This document shows positions 22,334 to 32,833 of a DNA stretch of 57,867 nucleotides, one piece after another; within the stretch, counting starts at the first letter, position 1; each line of letters begins with the position of its first letter. The position numbers and the translations under genes are program-made. Source of the stretch: Bacteroidota bacterium (GTDB taxonomy: Bacteria; Bacteroidota; Bacteroidia; Palsa-965); the NCBI GenBank assembly GCA_013289095.1, contig JABDAO010000007.1, positions 1 to 57,867 of the forward strand. The letters are read 5' to 3'. The notes under the pieces are model-generated. The model was not told where the DNA came from and made no database searches. It saw only the letters and a list, made by a program, of their open reading frames with translations.

Positions 22334-23434
22334 TTAGGCAACGGTAATGTCTTTGTTTAAATAAACGTCTTGAACAGCATTTAATAATGCAACCCCTTCA
22401 TTAAACGGTTTTTGAAAGGCTTTACGGCCCGAAATAAGACCCTGGCCTCCCCCGCGTTTGTTGATCACCGCAGTGGTCACCGCTTCGGCCAGATCGGAGG
22501 CTCCTTTTGATTCTCCTCCTGAGTTAATAAGCCCGTTGCGGCCCATGTAACAATTGGCTACCTGGTAACGGCAAAGATCGATGGGGTGGTCTGAACTCAG
22601 TTCTGAATAAACTTTCGGGTGTGTTTTTCCGTAATTGAGAGCAGTATATCCCCCGTTTTTATCGGATAATTTTTGTTTGATAATATCGGCCTGGATCGTC
22701 ACGCCCAGGTGATTGGCCTGACCGCTCAGATCGGCTGATGTATGATAATCCACCCCGTCTTTCTTGAATGCTGCATTACGCATATAACACCACAGAATGG
22801 TAGACATTCCCAGTTCGTGAGCCCTTTCAAAAGCCTGTGCCACTTCCACAATTTGACGGGGCGATTCGGGAGACCCAAAATAGATTGTGGCACCTACAGC
22901 CACTGCTCCCAGGTTCCAGGCATCTTCCACAGATCCGAACATAATCTGATCGAATTTGTTGGGGTAGCTCAGGAATTCGTTGTGGTTAAGCTTTACAATA
23001 AACGGGATTTTATGTGCATATTTCCTCGAAACCGACGATAACACGCCAAAAGTGCTGGCAACTGCATTGCAACCGCCCTCAATTGCCAGTTTTACGATGT
23101 TTTCGGGATCAAAAAACAGAGGGTTGGGAGCAAAAGAAGCCCCGGCCGAGTGTTCAATGCCTTGATCGACAGGCAGAATAGAAACATATCCGGTTCCGCT
23201 CAGGCGGCCATGGTTGTACAGTGTATTCAAACTCCGAAGCACCTGGGGCGTACGGTTTGAAGGGCCGAAACAACGGTCCACAAAATCAGCACCCGGCAGG
23301 TGGATGAGGTCTTTTGAAATGGTTTTGCAGGTATGATCCAGGTAATAGGCTGCTTTATCGCCGAGGAGATCGCTAATTTTTGAACTGGCTGTCTTGGTCA
23401 GGCTCATGGGGTCGAGTTTATTTTCGGAAGGCAA
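22334..23434 (-). CDS. Class I (DhnA-type) fructose-bisphosphate aldolase
   Basis: [43 protein letters not shown]...[29 protein letters not shown]. Confidence 0.95.
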   Translation of the reverse strand: MPSENKLDPMSLTKTASSKISDLLGDKAAYYLDHTCKTISKDLIHLPGADFVDRCFGPSNRTPQVLRSLNTLYNHGRLSGTGYVSILPVDQGIEHSAGASFAPNPLFFDPENIVKLAIEGGCNAVASTFGVLSSVSRKYAHKIPFIVKLNHNEFLSYPNKFDQIMFGSVEDAWNLGAVAVGATIYFGSPESPRQIVEVAQAFERAHELGMSTILWCYMRNAAFKKDGVDYHTSADLSGQANHLGVTIQADIIKQKLSDKNGGYTALNYGKTHPKVYSELSSDHPIDLCRYQVANCYMGRNGLINSGGESKGASDLAEAVTTAVINKRGGGQGLISGRKAFQKPFNEGVALLNAVQDVYLNKDITVA

Positions 23435-23458
23435 AGCTAGGAAAAAAAACGGATGTCT

Positions 23459-24160
23459 CTAATGGCCTGGGCAAGATGCATCGTTTGACGGAACCAAACA
23501 GCGAGGGACATTCCACTGGTTCTTATACTGATCAGCCAAAATAACCTTTCCTGTGCAGTCAGTAAACTTCAACTCTTTGTTTCTCCGTACAATCCTCATC
23601 TCTCCGGCCAGGATTGCCAGGATCAGGAGTTCTTTCAGCTCCGGGACGGCCGCTTTGGGGTTTTGTGTTCCCAGACGTATCCCTTGTCGGTTATTATACA
23701 GATCCATAACACCTGCCACCGAATCGGGCAAGGCTCCCTCTTCGGCCCGGTGATGCAGAAAATCGAGGTAATTGCCTTTTTCATGGGCTTCGCCCAGTCT
23801 TTCTGCTTTATGGGGCGCTATTTTTTGTGAAAGCATCCCCATCCAAAGCGCATGACGCAGGGCGTCTGATTGTCCATCCCTGATCAGTCCATCCAGTCGT
23901 TTGTCGTCCTTGCTCTTTTCGGCCTCTTTTAAAGCTTCCTGAGTGATGTGAAAGGCCTTTTTGGCAATAAAAGGATGGGCAAACACCCAGCGTTTTTCGG
24001 GAAGGGATAGTGCATGAAAGGAATGCAAGAGGGGTTGAGCCGGGAAAATATCAGAAAACGCGGTGAGCATGACAAGCATGCCGTATGTAGCCCTTTTTCT
24101 AAGCTCAGATAGGCTGCTTATCCTTGAATCAATCAGAAAACCCAGGAGATCTTTTATCAT
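23459..24160 (-). CDS. DUF6973 domain-containing protein
   Basis: DGQSDALRHALWMGMLSQKIAPHKAERLGEAHEKGNYLDFLHHRAEEGALPDSVAGVMDLYNNRQGI; start set at MIKDLL, ORF extends to 24286 with a GTG. Confidence 0.7.
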   Translation of the reverse strand: MIKDLLGFLIDSRISSLSELRKRATYGMLVMLTAFSDIFPAQPLLHSFHALSLPEKRWVFAHPFIAKKAFHITQEALKEAEKSKDDKRLDGLIRDGQSDALRHALWMGMLSQKIAPHKAERLGEAHEKGNYLDFLHHRAEEGALPDSVAGVMDLYNNRQGIRLGTQNPKAAVPELKELLILAILAGEMRIVRRNKELKFTDCTGKVILADQYKNQWNVPRCLVPSNDASCPGH

Positions 24161-24282
24161 CAAGTGCGTAGGATATAAATACAAGTCTTTTTGTCGGCCA
24201 GCAAGCGTATTCGCTTCATGGAAAGAGGAAGTGCATGTTGTCGATGCGTTAAAGATACCTGTAAATCTCAAGGGTGAGCTAT

Positions 24283-24609
24283 TCACTCAAACACTTCCTT
24301 TTTTTTCATGGCTCTTGTTTGGCGCTTGTCAATAATAAGACTTGCCATCCCTGCGATAAAAGATGCCAAACCAACAAGGATTGGAGCGGATCAATATTCG
24401 GGTACAACAAAAAAGGGCAACCCAATGTCGACATAGGTGGACATGGCAATAATATAAAAGCCAAAGAAGAAACAGCGTAACGCAGTTGCCACTATACCAA
24501 GCCACTTACTTATTTTAGCCAATCCCCCTCGCACAAGCCATCGCGTCAGATAGGCGCGAACGGGACGTGGGAGGCCTCTTTTGGAGGCCCGCACTAATTC
24601 CTTGCGCAC
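24283..24609 (-). pseudogene. Possible decayed small membrane protein gene
   Basis: ...LGIVATALRCFFFGFYIIAMSTYVDIGLPFFVVPEY(TGA)SAPILVGLASFIAGMASLIIDKRQTRAMKKKEVFE(stop): hydrophobic reading continues past an in-frame TGA. Confidence 0.3.
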
Positions 24610-24648
24610 GAACAGCCCGTCAAATTAGCGCGAACGGGAAATCCGTTG

Positions 24649-24795
24649 TATTTCAATTGAAAACAACCTTTTTCAATTGAAATACAAGGTACTTCAATTG
24701 AAAAACAACGTATTGCAACTGAAACAGGACAGATTGCAACTGAAGCACGACGTATTGCAACTGAAATACGATCTGCTGCATCTGCAATCAGACGA
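24649..24795. repeat. Tandem 21-bp array, 7 units
   Basis: ttttcaattgaaatacaaggt / acttcaattgaaaaacaacgt / attgcaactgaaacaggacag / attgcaactgaagcacgacgt / attgcaactgaaatacgatct / gctgcatctgcaatcagacga; first interval is 20 bp. Confidence 0.93.
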
Positions 24796-24863
24796 TAAAT
24801 AAGGGAAGAAAAAGCTGGTCTTCCCAGCTCGGATAGATGCGATTGCCGTATGTAACCCCTTGT

Positions 24864-26981
24864 TTAATAGCTCATCCCCAGATTATAAAACGTAAAGCTC
24901 CACATATCCGCAAACTCGTCAATCTGTTTGGAGGTAGGTTTTCCTCCTCCATGGCCGGCGTTTACATCAATGCGGATGAGGGTAGGCTGATCGGAGGTGT
25001 TTTTTTCCTGCAGTGTGGCCGCGAATTTGAATGAATGGGCAGGCACCACCCGGTCGTCATGATCGCCGGTGAGTACAAGTGTTGCCGGATAGGCCACGGC
25101 TTTGATATTATGCAGGGGCGAGTATTTCAGGAGGCAATTAAACTCTTCCTGGTTATCGCTCAACCCATAATCGCCGGCCCAGGCACGGCCTATGGTGAAG
25201 AGGTGATAACGCAACATGTCGAGCACACCAACCGTTGGTAAAGCCACCTTGGCCAGATCGGGGCGTTGCGTCATCACTGCGCCAATGAGAAGCCCGCCGT
25301 TGGAGCGTCCGTGTATGGCCAGTTTCTCGGGCGTGGTGTATTTTTCTTTGACCAGGTATTGGGCCGCAGCGATGAAATCATCAAACACATTTTGTTTGTT
25401 GCATTTGGTCCCGGCTTTGTGCCATTCTTCTCCGTATTCGCCTCCACCGCGCATGTTGGCCACGGCATATACTCCTCCGTTTTCGAGAAAGATGGCCCTG
25501 TCTATCCTGAACTCGGGGCTATAGCTTACGTTAAATCCTCCGTAGCCAAACAAAAAGGCCGGATTGCTGCCGTCAAGTTTGATGCCTTTTTTACAGGTAA
25601 TAAACATAGGGATTGGGGTCCCGTCCTTGCTGGGGTAAAAAACCTGTTTTGTCTCGTAGTCATCCGATTTGAAATCAATCTCAGGTTTGCTGTACACCTG
25701 AACCGTTGCGGTATTGAGGTTGTATTTGTAGATGGCCGGAGGGGCGGTAAAGGTGGTAAAGGCAAAGAACACAAGGCTGTCGTCTTTATTTCCAAACACA
25801 TTGTCTATCATGCCCAGACCTCCGGGTTTTACTTCGTTTTCGGTTTTTCCATCGCGAGAACAAACAAACAAACGGCTGGTCACATCTTTGAGGTAACGGG
25901 TGATGAATTTGGTTCCGGCAACCGAAACGCCTTCGAGGAGATCATCGGTTTGGGGGATCACGTCTGGTCTGTTTTCAGGTCCGGGTTTGTTTAGATCAAC
26001 CGATATGAGTTTGTATTTGGGGGCTTTGTTGTTGGTGAGGATGTAAACAACGGCTTTGTCATGGTCGATTACATGATACTCATCCTCAAAACGTTCGGAA
26101 ACACTCACAAAAGGTGCATCGTTGCGGGTGAGGTCCTTGATATGCAGTGAATTGCCGCTGGTTGATTCTCCGCTGGAAACAGAGAGCAGGGTTTCGTCGT
26201 CGGTAACATCGGCCTCGAGGGTACGTTTTGGATGTTCTTTGTCTTCATAAATCAATTGATCCTGGTCTTGTTCAGTACCTGCCCGGTGAAAATAGATTTT
26301 GTGGTTCAGGTTTTTAGCGGTGAGTTCGGCTCCTTTGGCGGGTTCATCAAACCTGCTGTAATAAAATCCATCTCCTTTCCATGCAATATTCGAGAATTTA
26401 ACCCAACGCAGATGATCGGCCAGGACTTTGCCCGAGGTGATTTCGAGTATCTGGATATCTTCCCAGTCGGAGCCGGCTTTGCTGGTTGAATAGGCCAGGT
26501 ATTTTGCATCATGCGAGATGCCGATTCCGGCTAATGACACGGTTCCATCGCTGCTTAATGTATTGGGGTCTAGCAGAGGGCGGGGAGCGCCACTTAGGCC
26601 TTGGCGTATCTGGAGTACGCTTTGGTTTTGGGTCCCGGTATTGTGGTAATTAAAATAGTAGTTTCCTTTTTTGAACAAAGCCCCGTTTTTCTCGAACGAC
26701 CAGATTTTTTTCAAGCGTTCCCTGATCTTTTCCCGGAATGGAATCGTTGAAAGATAATCATAGGTCACCTTGTTTTCTTCCTTTACCCAGGCTTCCGTTT
26801 CAGCCGAGCGGTCATTTTCGAGCCATCGGTAAGGATCGGCAATGACGGTTCCGAAATACGTATCGGTTTGATTGCCTTTTACCGTTTTAGGATAAGTAAT
26901 GTGGGTATTGAGCGGCGACTTGGTGTTGCAGGAAGCTGCGATCAACGAAATAAAGGCCAGGACCGGGAATGTTGATTTCAT
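24864..26981 (-). CDS. Prolyl oligopeptidase family (S9A) serine peptidase
   Basis: DPYRWLENDRSAETEAWVKEENKVT...GGEYGEEWHKAGTKCNKQNVFDDFIAAAQYLV...AIHGRSNGGLLIGAVMTQRPDL...GDHDDRVVPAHSFKF. Confidence 0.97.
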   Translation of the reverse strand: MKSTFPVLAFISLIAASCNTKSPLNTHITYPKTVKGNQTDTYFGTVIADPYRWLENDRSAETEAWVKEENKVTYDYLSTIPFREKIRERLKKIWSFEKNGALFKKGNYYFNYHNTGTQNQSVLQIRQGLSGAPRPLLDPNTLSSDGTVSLAGIGISHDAKYLAYSTSKAGSDWEDIQILEITSGKVLADHLRWVKFSNIAWKGDGFYYSRFDEPAKGAELTAKNLNHKIYFHRAGTEQDQDQLIYEDKEHPKRTLEADVTDDETLLSVSSGESTSGNSLHIKDLTRNDAPFVSVSERFEDEYHVIDHDKAVVYILTNNKAPKYKLISVDLNKPGPENRPDVIPQTDDLLEGVSVAGTKFITRYLKDVTSRLFVCSRDGKTENEVKPGGLGMIDNVFGNKDDSLVFFAFTTFTAPPAIYKYNLNTATVQVYSKPEIDFKSDDYETKQVFYPSKDGTPIPMFITCKKGIKLDGSNPAFLFGYGGFNVSYSPEFRIDRAIFLENGGVYAVANMRGGGEYGEEWHKAGTKCNKQNVFDDFIAAAQYLVKEKYTTPEKLAIHGRSNGGLLIGAVMTQRPDLAKVALPTVGVLDMLRYHLFTIGRAWAGDYGLSDNQEEFNCLLKYSPLHNIKAVAYPATLVLTGDHDDRVVPAHSFKFAATLQEKNTSDQPTLIRIDVNAGHGGGKPTSKQIDEFADMWSFTFYNLGMSY

Positions 26982-27362
26982 TTGAATATTTTGAAGCTCA
27001 AAAATACCAAATTCTTTGGGTTTAAACCTGCAGCGATTCGTGCTTGCATGAATCAGGTGAAATGAATATCTTTGAATTGATCGGCTTGTTTTGTTTCATC
27101 CTCTGACCAGCCAATTACTCAGCGTTGGTCTTTCAGATACAGGTCAGGCTTTCTGCATGCCAAGGAGTTAGCATCCTCAATGCGATTTTTATGCGTTTTT
27201 TCAATGCCTAAGTCGAACCGTTGTTGTGGTTTGTCTACAAACCTTTGAACTTATCCTGAAATAGCATACATTCGGCCGGATTTCAGCTGAAAAAACATTT
27301 GTTATTAGAGATGCCCTATATCTTGTTACTCAAGATTTATACCTACTCATTGGAAATAAGCA

Positions 27363-27512
27363 TGTTTATCCCGAATTATTCATTAGGAATTGGCCTTCCC
27401 ACTCAAATGGCTGGCAGCACATGCACCCAGCGGGATAACCGGGCTGCCCACACACAAGGCTTAACGCACTTTGCATTAGCCTGTTACACGGCTAATGCAA
27501 AATCCCGGTTTA
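27363..27512 (-). repeat. Dispersed hairpin element family 1, copy B
   Basis: Near-identical to 383-534; perfect stem ttgcattagcc(gtgtaaca)ggctaatgcaa on the minus strand. Confidence 0.88.
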
Positions 27513-27612
27513 TACCAGTTTTTAGCCACTTTAAGGATTTTTTTATCCGCGAAAGTGGCTTAGAACTGGTTATACCGGGGGGCTTGCCCTTATTCTCTTG
27601 TTCTTTCGGTAT
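27513..27612 (+). repeat. Hairpin element family 2, copy 1, immediately upstream of a T9SS-protein gene
   Basis: taccagtttttagccacttt (27513-27532) / aaagtggcttagaactggtta (27552-27572); second pair tataccg / cggtata; matched by 45611-45713. Confidence 0.75.
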
Positions 27613-27650
27613 ACATCGCCACCTTGCCTGGTTCCTGTAAAAACAAACCC

Positions 27651-30600
27651 ATGAAAAAACACCTTGGTTTCTGTCTTGCCTTGCTTATTGCAACAACCGG
27701 TTTTGCCCAACGTGGAAAAGGAGGGGCAAAGACTATTACCGCCGCTGCCACCATTGTAAACGAGTATACCCATCTCACTGCCGACGCGGCTTCTGGCTCC
27801 ACCTCCCTTACCGTAAATGCGAGCGGGCTCAATGTCAACAATCGTTTTGCCGGTACACTGGCAGCAGGCGACCTCCTCTTCATCTACCAGGCCCAGGGCG
27901 CTAAACTCAACGGGGTGATCAATAATCCGGCTGCCCCGCTTTTTGGTTTGCCGAATGACAGCTCCTGGGGCGGCGTGGTGAGTTATGAGAATTGTGGGTT
28001 GTATGAGTTCCAGGAAGTATCGGCTGTACCCAATGCAACAACAATTGCGCTCGATTGTTCATTGAAAAACAGTTATTCGGATACCGGCCTGGTAGAGGTT
28101 ATACGGGTTCCCCGCTATTCAACGCTTACCATAAATGCAGCCGGTGTCATCACTGCACAGCCTTGGAACGGAGCCCTGGGCGAGGGTGGTATTGTTGTGT
28201 TGGAAGTGCTTGGCAATACAGTCATCAATGGCAAAATAGATGTAAGCGGTCTTGGTTTCAGGGGTGCAACCGAAATCGACAATAATTCGAACTATGGGGG
28301 AGGATACTGGGCTGCCATTTCTCCGGGAACAAACGGCGAGGGTGAGCAAAAAGGCGAAAGCATCGGGGGCTTTGGAGTAAAATACGATCCGCTTGGAGGG
28401 CATCGCTGTAACGGAGCTCCAGCAAACGGAGGCGGAGGCGGTCGTTGTCACAATGCCGGAGGAGGAGGTGGTTCGAATGCGGGGGTTGTTGCAAACTGGG
28501 ATGGAAAAGGCATGCCCGATAATTCGGTGGCTACCTATACCACCTGCTGGAACTTAGAATTGCCCGGTCTGGCTGCTCAAACCTCATCGGGCGGAGGCCG
28601 AGGTGGATATACATTTGCTTCAAACCAAAAAGACCCCACCCTGTTCGGCCCCGGCAACGCTACCAACCAGGTTTGGGGGGGTGATTTTAGACGGGTTGCC
28701 GGAGGGTTAGGCGGGCGCCCCCTGGATTACTCTACCGGACGTGTCTTTTTTGGAGGAGGGGGTGGAGCCGGCGATCAGGATAACAACGTAGGAGGAATTG
28801 GTTCTCCGGGAGGAGGCATTATCTATCTGATGAATTACGGAACCATTACAGGCGCCAATGGGCAGGTAAATGCAAACGGGAATGCAGGCGGGAATACCCC
28901 ATCCAGTATTTTTGCCCCAGGAATAGACGGAGCCGGTGGAGCCGGAGGTGGTGGAGTGGTGATTGTCAACTCGGTTGGTGCAGTATCTGGTTTTACCGCT
29001 TCTGCCAATGGAGGCGTTGGCGGAAACCAGGTTGTAAATAACAGTGTGACCGAATCTGAAGGGCCAGGAGGTGGAGGAGGGGGAGGATATATCGCAATAT
29101 CAAACGGAGCCATTGTACAGACGGCCAACGGCGGAGCCAATGGAACCACCAACTCGGCCTGTTTTAATCCTAAATTTCCGGCCAACGGAGCTACAAAAGG
29201 AGCTGTAGGTATAACTTCACAGCCGATTTCCAGTTTTACGATCACCACAAAAACCGATTCGATTTGTGCCGGACAGACAGCCACACTCAATGCTACGCTC
29301 AATGGCACGACCCCTCCGGGAACAACAATACTCTGGTATACAACAGCAACAGGTGGGGCTTCTGTAGGTAGCGGGCCGGCATTCACCACACCTGTCATCA
29401 ATGCCCAAACCATTTATTATGCCGGCACCTGCCCCGGAACATTCAGGGTTGCCGACACCATTAAAATAGTGCCCCCTCCCACAGCCAGCGCCGGTCTGAA
29501 TGTAACCGTTTGCGGAGGTGGTTCAACAACACTTACCGCAACCGGTGGTGTAACTTATTCCTGGACTCCGGGTGGTACGCTGAGCAGCACTACAACGGCC
29601 GTGACTACCGCTACTCCCACGGTTAATACTACCTATACGGTTACGGTAACAAGTTCGTCGGGGTGTTCAAATACTGCAACGGTTTCTGTTTCCATTGGCG
29701 GAGGCGGTGTTTCACCAACGGCAAGTGCGGCCCAGACCATACTTTGTCAAGGCAAAAGCACGCTGCTCTCTGCAACCGGTGGTGTGACTTATAGCTGGTC
29801 GCCATCGGGTGGATTGAGCGCCTCTAACATTGCCAATCCAACCGCCACACCAGCCGCTTCAGCAACCTATATCGTTACTGTAACCAATGGCAGTGGTTGT
29901 ACCGGCACGGCCACAGCCAGCATTACGGTTAACAGCAGGCCAACAGCCAATGCCGGAACAAATGTAGCCGAATGTGCCGGTTTGGGTACTGCGTTGAACG
30001 CAAGCGGGGGAGGTACGTATTCCTGGTCGCCTGCGGCCGGTCTGAGCAATGCCTCCATCTTTAATCCTACTGCCACCGAAGCGAGTAATACCACCTTTAC
30101 CGTGACCGTTGTAGATGGCAACGGTTGCCGCGATTCGGCCACGGTAAACCTTGTTGTAAACCAGAAACCAGCTGTTGTGACAGGTCCTGCTGCCGGAATT
30201 TGTACGGGGGGCAATACCGTGCTCAATGCAAGCGGAGCCACAAGCTATACCTGGACACCGGCTACCGGGCTGAGCTTTTCGAATATTTCAAACCCAACCG
30301 CTTCGCCTGCTTCGACCCAAACCTATACCGTTACCGGTACTGACGTAAACGGTTGTGTCAACACCGATACGGTTACTGTAAGCGTTGGAACGAATATAAC
30401 ACTGAACATCAGCGGCAGCACCTCTTTCTGTCAGGGCGCTCCTGGGGGCACGGTGGTCTCGGCTGGCGGGGCCACCTCCTATACCTGGACGCCTTCTGCC
30501 GGGCTGAGCTCATCGACCGTTTCTAACCCTACGTTTACTCCATCTTCAAGCCAGACCTATACCGTAACCGGCACTACCGGCAGTTGTAGCGGAACCCAGG

Positions 30601-31865
30601 TTGTAAACATTACGGTAAACACGCTTCCGGTAGCAAATGCCGGACTTGATGTTGCCTACTGCCCTGGCGGTTCAACGGTATTGGCCGGTACAGGGGGGGG
30701 GGCTTATTCCTGGTCGCCTGCGCTTGGGCTGAGCAGCACAACCATCGCAAACCCTACCGCAAATCCTGCATCGACGAATACTTACACCCTTACCGTGACC
30801 GATATTAACGGGTGTAAAAACGCCGCCGATGTTACCATCACGGTGAATCAACTCCCAACCATACTTATCAGCGGCAATCTTGTTTCCTGTGCAGGCACAG
30901 GCACTACACTCACCGCAAGCGGGGCCAATAGCTATAGCTGGACACCGGGCACAGGGCTCACCAGCTCCACCACAGCTGTTACTACTGCCGATCCTCTGGG
31001 AACAATGACTTACACCGTAACCGGTGTTGATGTCAATTCGTGTACGAATTTCGCATCCGCAACAATCACCGTTGATACTCCTCCCAGGGTGAGCGTATCT
31101 GCTGCCATCACTACAGGCTGTACGCCTTTTTGTGTGAATCTTGCAGCCATCGATTCAAACGGCTCATGCAGTACTGTGCTCTATACTTACGGTGATGGAA
31201 ATACGGGAAGCAGCCAGAATCATTGTTACAGCACCGCCGGAACATATCCGGTATCGTTTACCTGTACCGATTCGCATGGATGTTCGGGATCGGTCACCAA
31301 TCCTGCATATATTCACGTAACCCCAGCCCCTGTTGCGGCTTTCACCGCATCCGAAGGATTGACGGTTACCTACTCGGGCAGCAAACCCGACAGCACCTGC
31401 TTTTTGAACACCAGCACCGGGGCTACCTCCTGGTCGTGGAATTTTGGAAACGGAACCACCTCTGCCCGTCAGCAACCCTGTGTTGCTTATGCCGATAGTG
31501 GAACCTATTGTGTTAGTCTTACGGCTATGAACGGTGCATCCTGCCAGAATACGGCCAATGTCTGTGTGCACCTGGAGCAGGTGGCAGAGGCTGCATACAC
31601 CATACCCAACGTGTTTTCGCCAAACAACGACGGGAAGAACGATTTCTTCTTTATCAAAAACTCCGGCTTGAAAAGCCTTGTTTGCACAATCTATGACAGA
31701 TGGGGTATGAAGATGAACGAATTCAGTGCATTGAACGGGCAGTGGGATGGTAATACCCCGGGCGGAGGCAAGGCTACCGATGGAGTCTATTATTACGTAA
31801 TCAATATTCAGACCCTGTCAGGCCAGACCCGGGAAGAGAAAGGATTTGTACAGTTGTGGCGATAG
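27651..31865 (+). CDS. Giant T9SS type B (gliding motility-associated C-terminal) surface protein; Gly-rich N-terminal region, many Ig-like repeats, PKD domain
   Basis: MKKHLGFCLALLIATTGFAQ signal; repeated YSWxPxxGLSxxxxxNPTAxPxxxxTYTVTVTxxxGC; C-terminal YTIPNVFSPNNDGKNDFFFIKNSGLKSLVCTIYDRWG. Confidence 0.94.
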   Translation: MKKHLGFCLALLIATTGFAQRGKGGAKTITAAATIVNEYTHLTADAASGSTSLTVNASGLNVNNRFAGTLAAGDLLFIYQAQGAKLNGVINNPAAPLFGLPNDSSWGGVVSYENCGLYEFQEVSAVPNATTIALDCSLKNSYSDTGLVEVIRVPRYSTLTINAAGVITAQPWNGALGEGGIVVLEVLGNTVINGKIDVSGLGFRGATEIDNNSNYGGGYWAAISPGTNGEGEQKGESIGGFGVKYDPLGGHRCNGAPANGGGGGRCHNAGGGGGSNAGVVANWDGKGMPDNSVATYTTCWNLELPGLAAQTSSGGGRGGYTFASNQKDPTLFGPGNATNQVWGGDFRRVAGGLGGRPLDYSTGRVFFGGGGGAGDQDNNVGGIGSPGGGIIYLMNYGTITGANGQVNANGNAGGNTPSSIFAPGIDGAGGAGGGGVVIVNSVGAVSGFTASANGGVGGNQVVNNSVTESEGPGGGGGGGYIAISNGAIVQTANGGANGTTNSACFNPKFPANGATKGAVGITSQPISSFTITTKTDSICAGQTATLNATLNGTTPPGTTILWYTTATGGASVGSGPAFTTPVINAQTIYYAGTCPGTFRVADTIKIVPPPTASAGLNVTVCGGGSTTLTATGGVTYSWTPGGTLSSTTTAVTTATPTVNTTYTVTVTSSSGCSNTATVSVSIGGGGVSPTASAAQTILCQGKSTLLSATGGVTYSWSPSGGLSASNIANPTATPAASATYIVTVTNGSGCTGTATASITVNSRPTANAGTNVAECAGLGTALNASGGGTYSWSPAAGLSNASIFNPTATEASNTTFTVTVVDGNGCRDSATVNLVVNQKPAVVTGPAAGICTGGNTVLNASGATSYTWTPATGLSFSNISNPTASPASTQTYTVTGTDVNGCVNTDTVTVSVGTNITLNISGSTSFCQGAPGGTVVSAGGATSYTWTPSAGLSSSTVSNPTFTPSSSQTYTVTGTTGSCSGTQVVNITVNTLPVANAGLDVAYCPGGSTVLAGTGGGAYSWSPALGLSSTTIANPTANPASTNTYTLTVTDINGCKNAADVTITVNQLPTILISGNLVSCAGTGTTLTASGANSYSWTPGTGLTSSTTAVTTADPLGTMTYTVTGVDVNSCTNFASATITVDTPPRVSVSAAITTGCTPFCVNLAAIDSNGSCSTVLYTYGDGNTGSSQNHCYSTAGTYPVSFTCTDSHGCSGSVTNPAYIHVTPAPVAAFTASEGLTVTYSGSKPDSTCFLNTSTGATSWSWNFGNGTTSARQQPCVAYADSGTYCVSLTAMNGASCQNTANVCVHLEQVAEAAYTIPNVFSPNNDGKNDFFFIKNSGLKSLVCTIYDRWGMKMNEFSALNGQWDGNTPGGGKATDGVYYYVINIQTLSGQTREEKGFVQLWR
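29505..31075 (+). repeat. In-gene repeats encoding about 75-80-aa Ig-like modules
   Basis: Recurring TYSWxPxxGLS...NPTAxPxxxxTYTVTVTDxxGC...VTVxVN at roughly regular intervals in the translation. Confidence 0.8.
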
Positions 31866-31877
31866 TTATCCAGCCTT

Positions 31878-31922
31878 CAAGACACCCCCATTTCGGCCAT
31901 GCCGGGATGGGGGTGTTTGTTT
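31878..31922 (+). terminator. Terminator-like hairpin after the giant surface protein gene
   Basis: acacccccatttcggccatgccgggatgggggtgttt. Confidence 0.65.
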
Positions 31923-32300
31923 ATTATACCTGGATAAGCGGTGTTGATTCAGGAGCGTGGATGTTTTACTTTCTTAGTTGTTAGCGGGGCGTAATGCAAA
32001 AAGGAGAATTTTACTACATCTGGAACAGCCGTGTCAACACATCAGATACAGCCCCAACTGCCAACGAGCGCCTGATACTTCTCTAATCAGATCTAAGAAT
32101 CGGATGAACAGGATAAATAGGCTGATTCCTTTGAAATGCTAAACGGTTTAATTTTTCTGAATTACCTTTCTCCGGCAAAAAGTGTTCAGCCAGGCAAACA
32201 CAACCTCTGTGTTCAATCTGCCGTGGAATGAATAATACCTGCGCTGGCCCGTAGTATACATTAAACGGTACATGTAAACACAATTCCCGATCATCTGCCA

Positions 32301-32762
32301 ATGTATGCTGGCAAGGAGATGATGTATGCAGAAGTAAGAATGTGTAATGTGGAAGATGATTTGTGTACGATGGAACATGGTTTAGGCAACAAAACACCTG
32401 ACATGGTCGGAAAGTCAACTAAAACCGGTACGATTTCAATTGAAATCGTTGCAATGGAAAATGAAATAGAACAGATTTTATTTGACATCAGTACAAGAGA
32501 ATAAGACAGCGGTACCATGTCAGCTTACATCGTTATCATGGAAAATGAAACAGGTATGATAGAAAGAGAAACAGGCATCATGTCAATTGAAATGTGTACA
32601 ACGGAATAGGAAACAGGTATCATTTCATTTTACATCGGTGCGATAGAAAGTGAAATGGAAACGATTGCAATTGACATCGGTACAAAAGAAAATGAAATCG
32701 ATACGATGTCAAATGAAATGTGTGCGATGGAAAGTGAAACAGGTGAGATGGAAATTGCAATG
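32301..32762. repeat. Tandem 21-bp array, 22 units in phase over 462 bp
   Basis: Units such as ggtacgatttcaattgaaatc, gttgcaatggaaaatgaaata, ggtatgatagaaagagaaaca, ggtgcgatagaaagtgaaatg, tgtgcgatggaaagtgaaaca; consensus near ggtacgatggaaaatgaaatc. Confidence 0.95.
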
Positions 32763-32833
32763 TGATAAAATGGATTAAAAGAGACAAGAAAATGACCCGT
32801 GCCATGATCCTAAGCTTGAGATTTGCCGGCGAT

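Noticed and set aside
28835-29413. 192-aa minus-strand Pro/Ala/Val-rich ORF
   Set aside because: Antisense to the Gly-rich/Ig region of the giant surface protein; composition is that of a reverse complement.
32301-32504. ORF of 67 aa as a real gene
   Set aside because: It is just the open part of the 21-bp array; the same heptad frame continues after the stop, so it is a by-product of the repeat.
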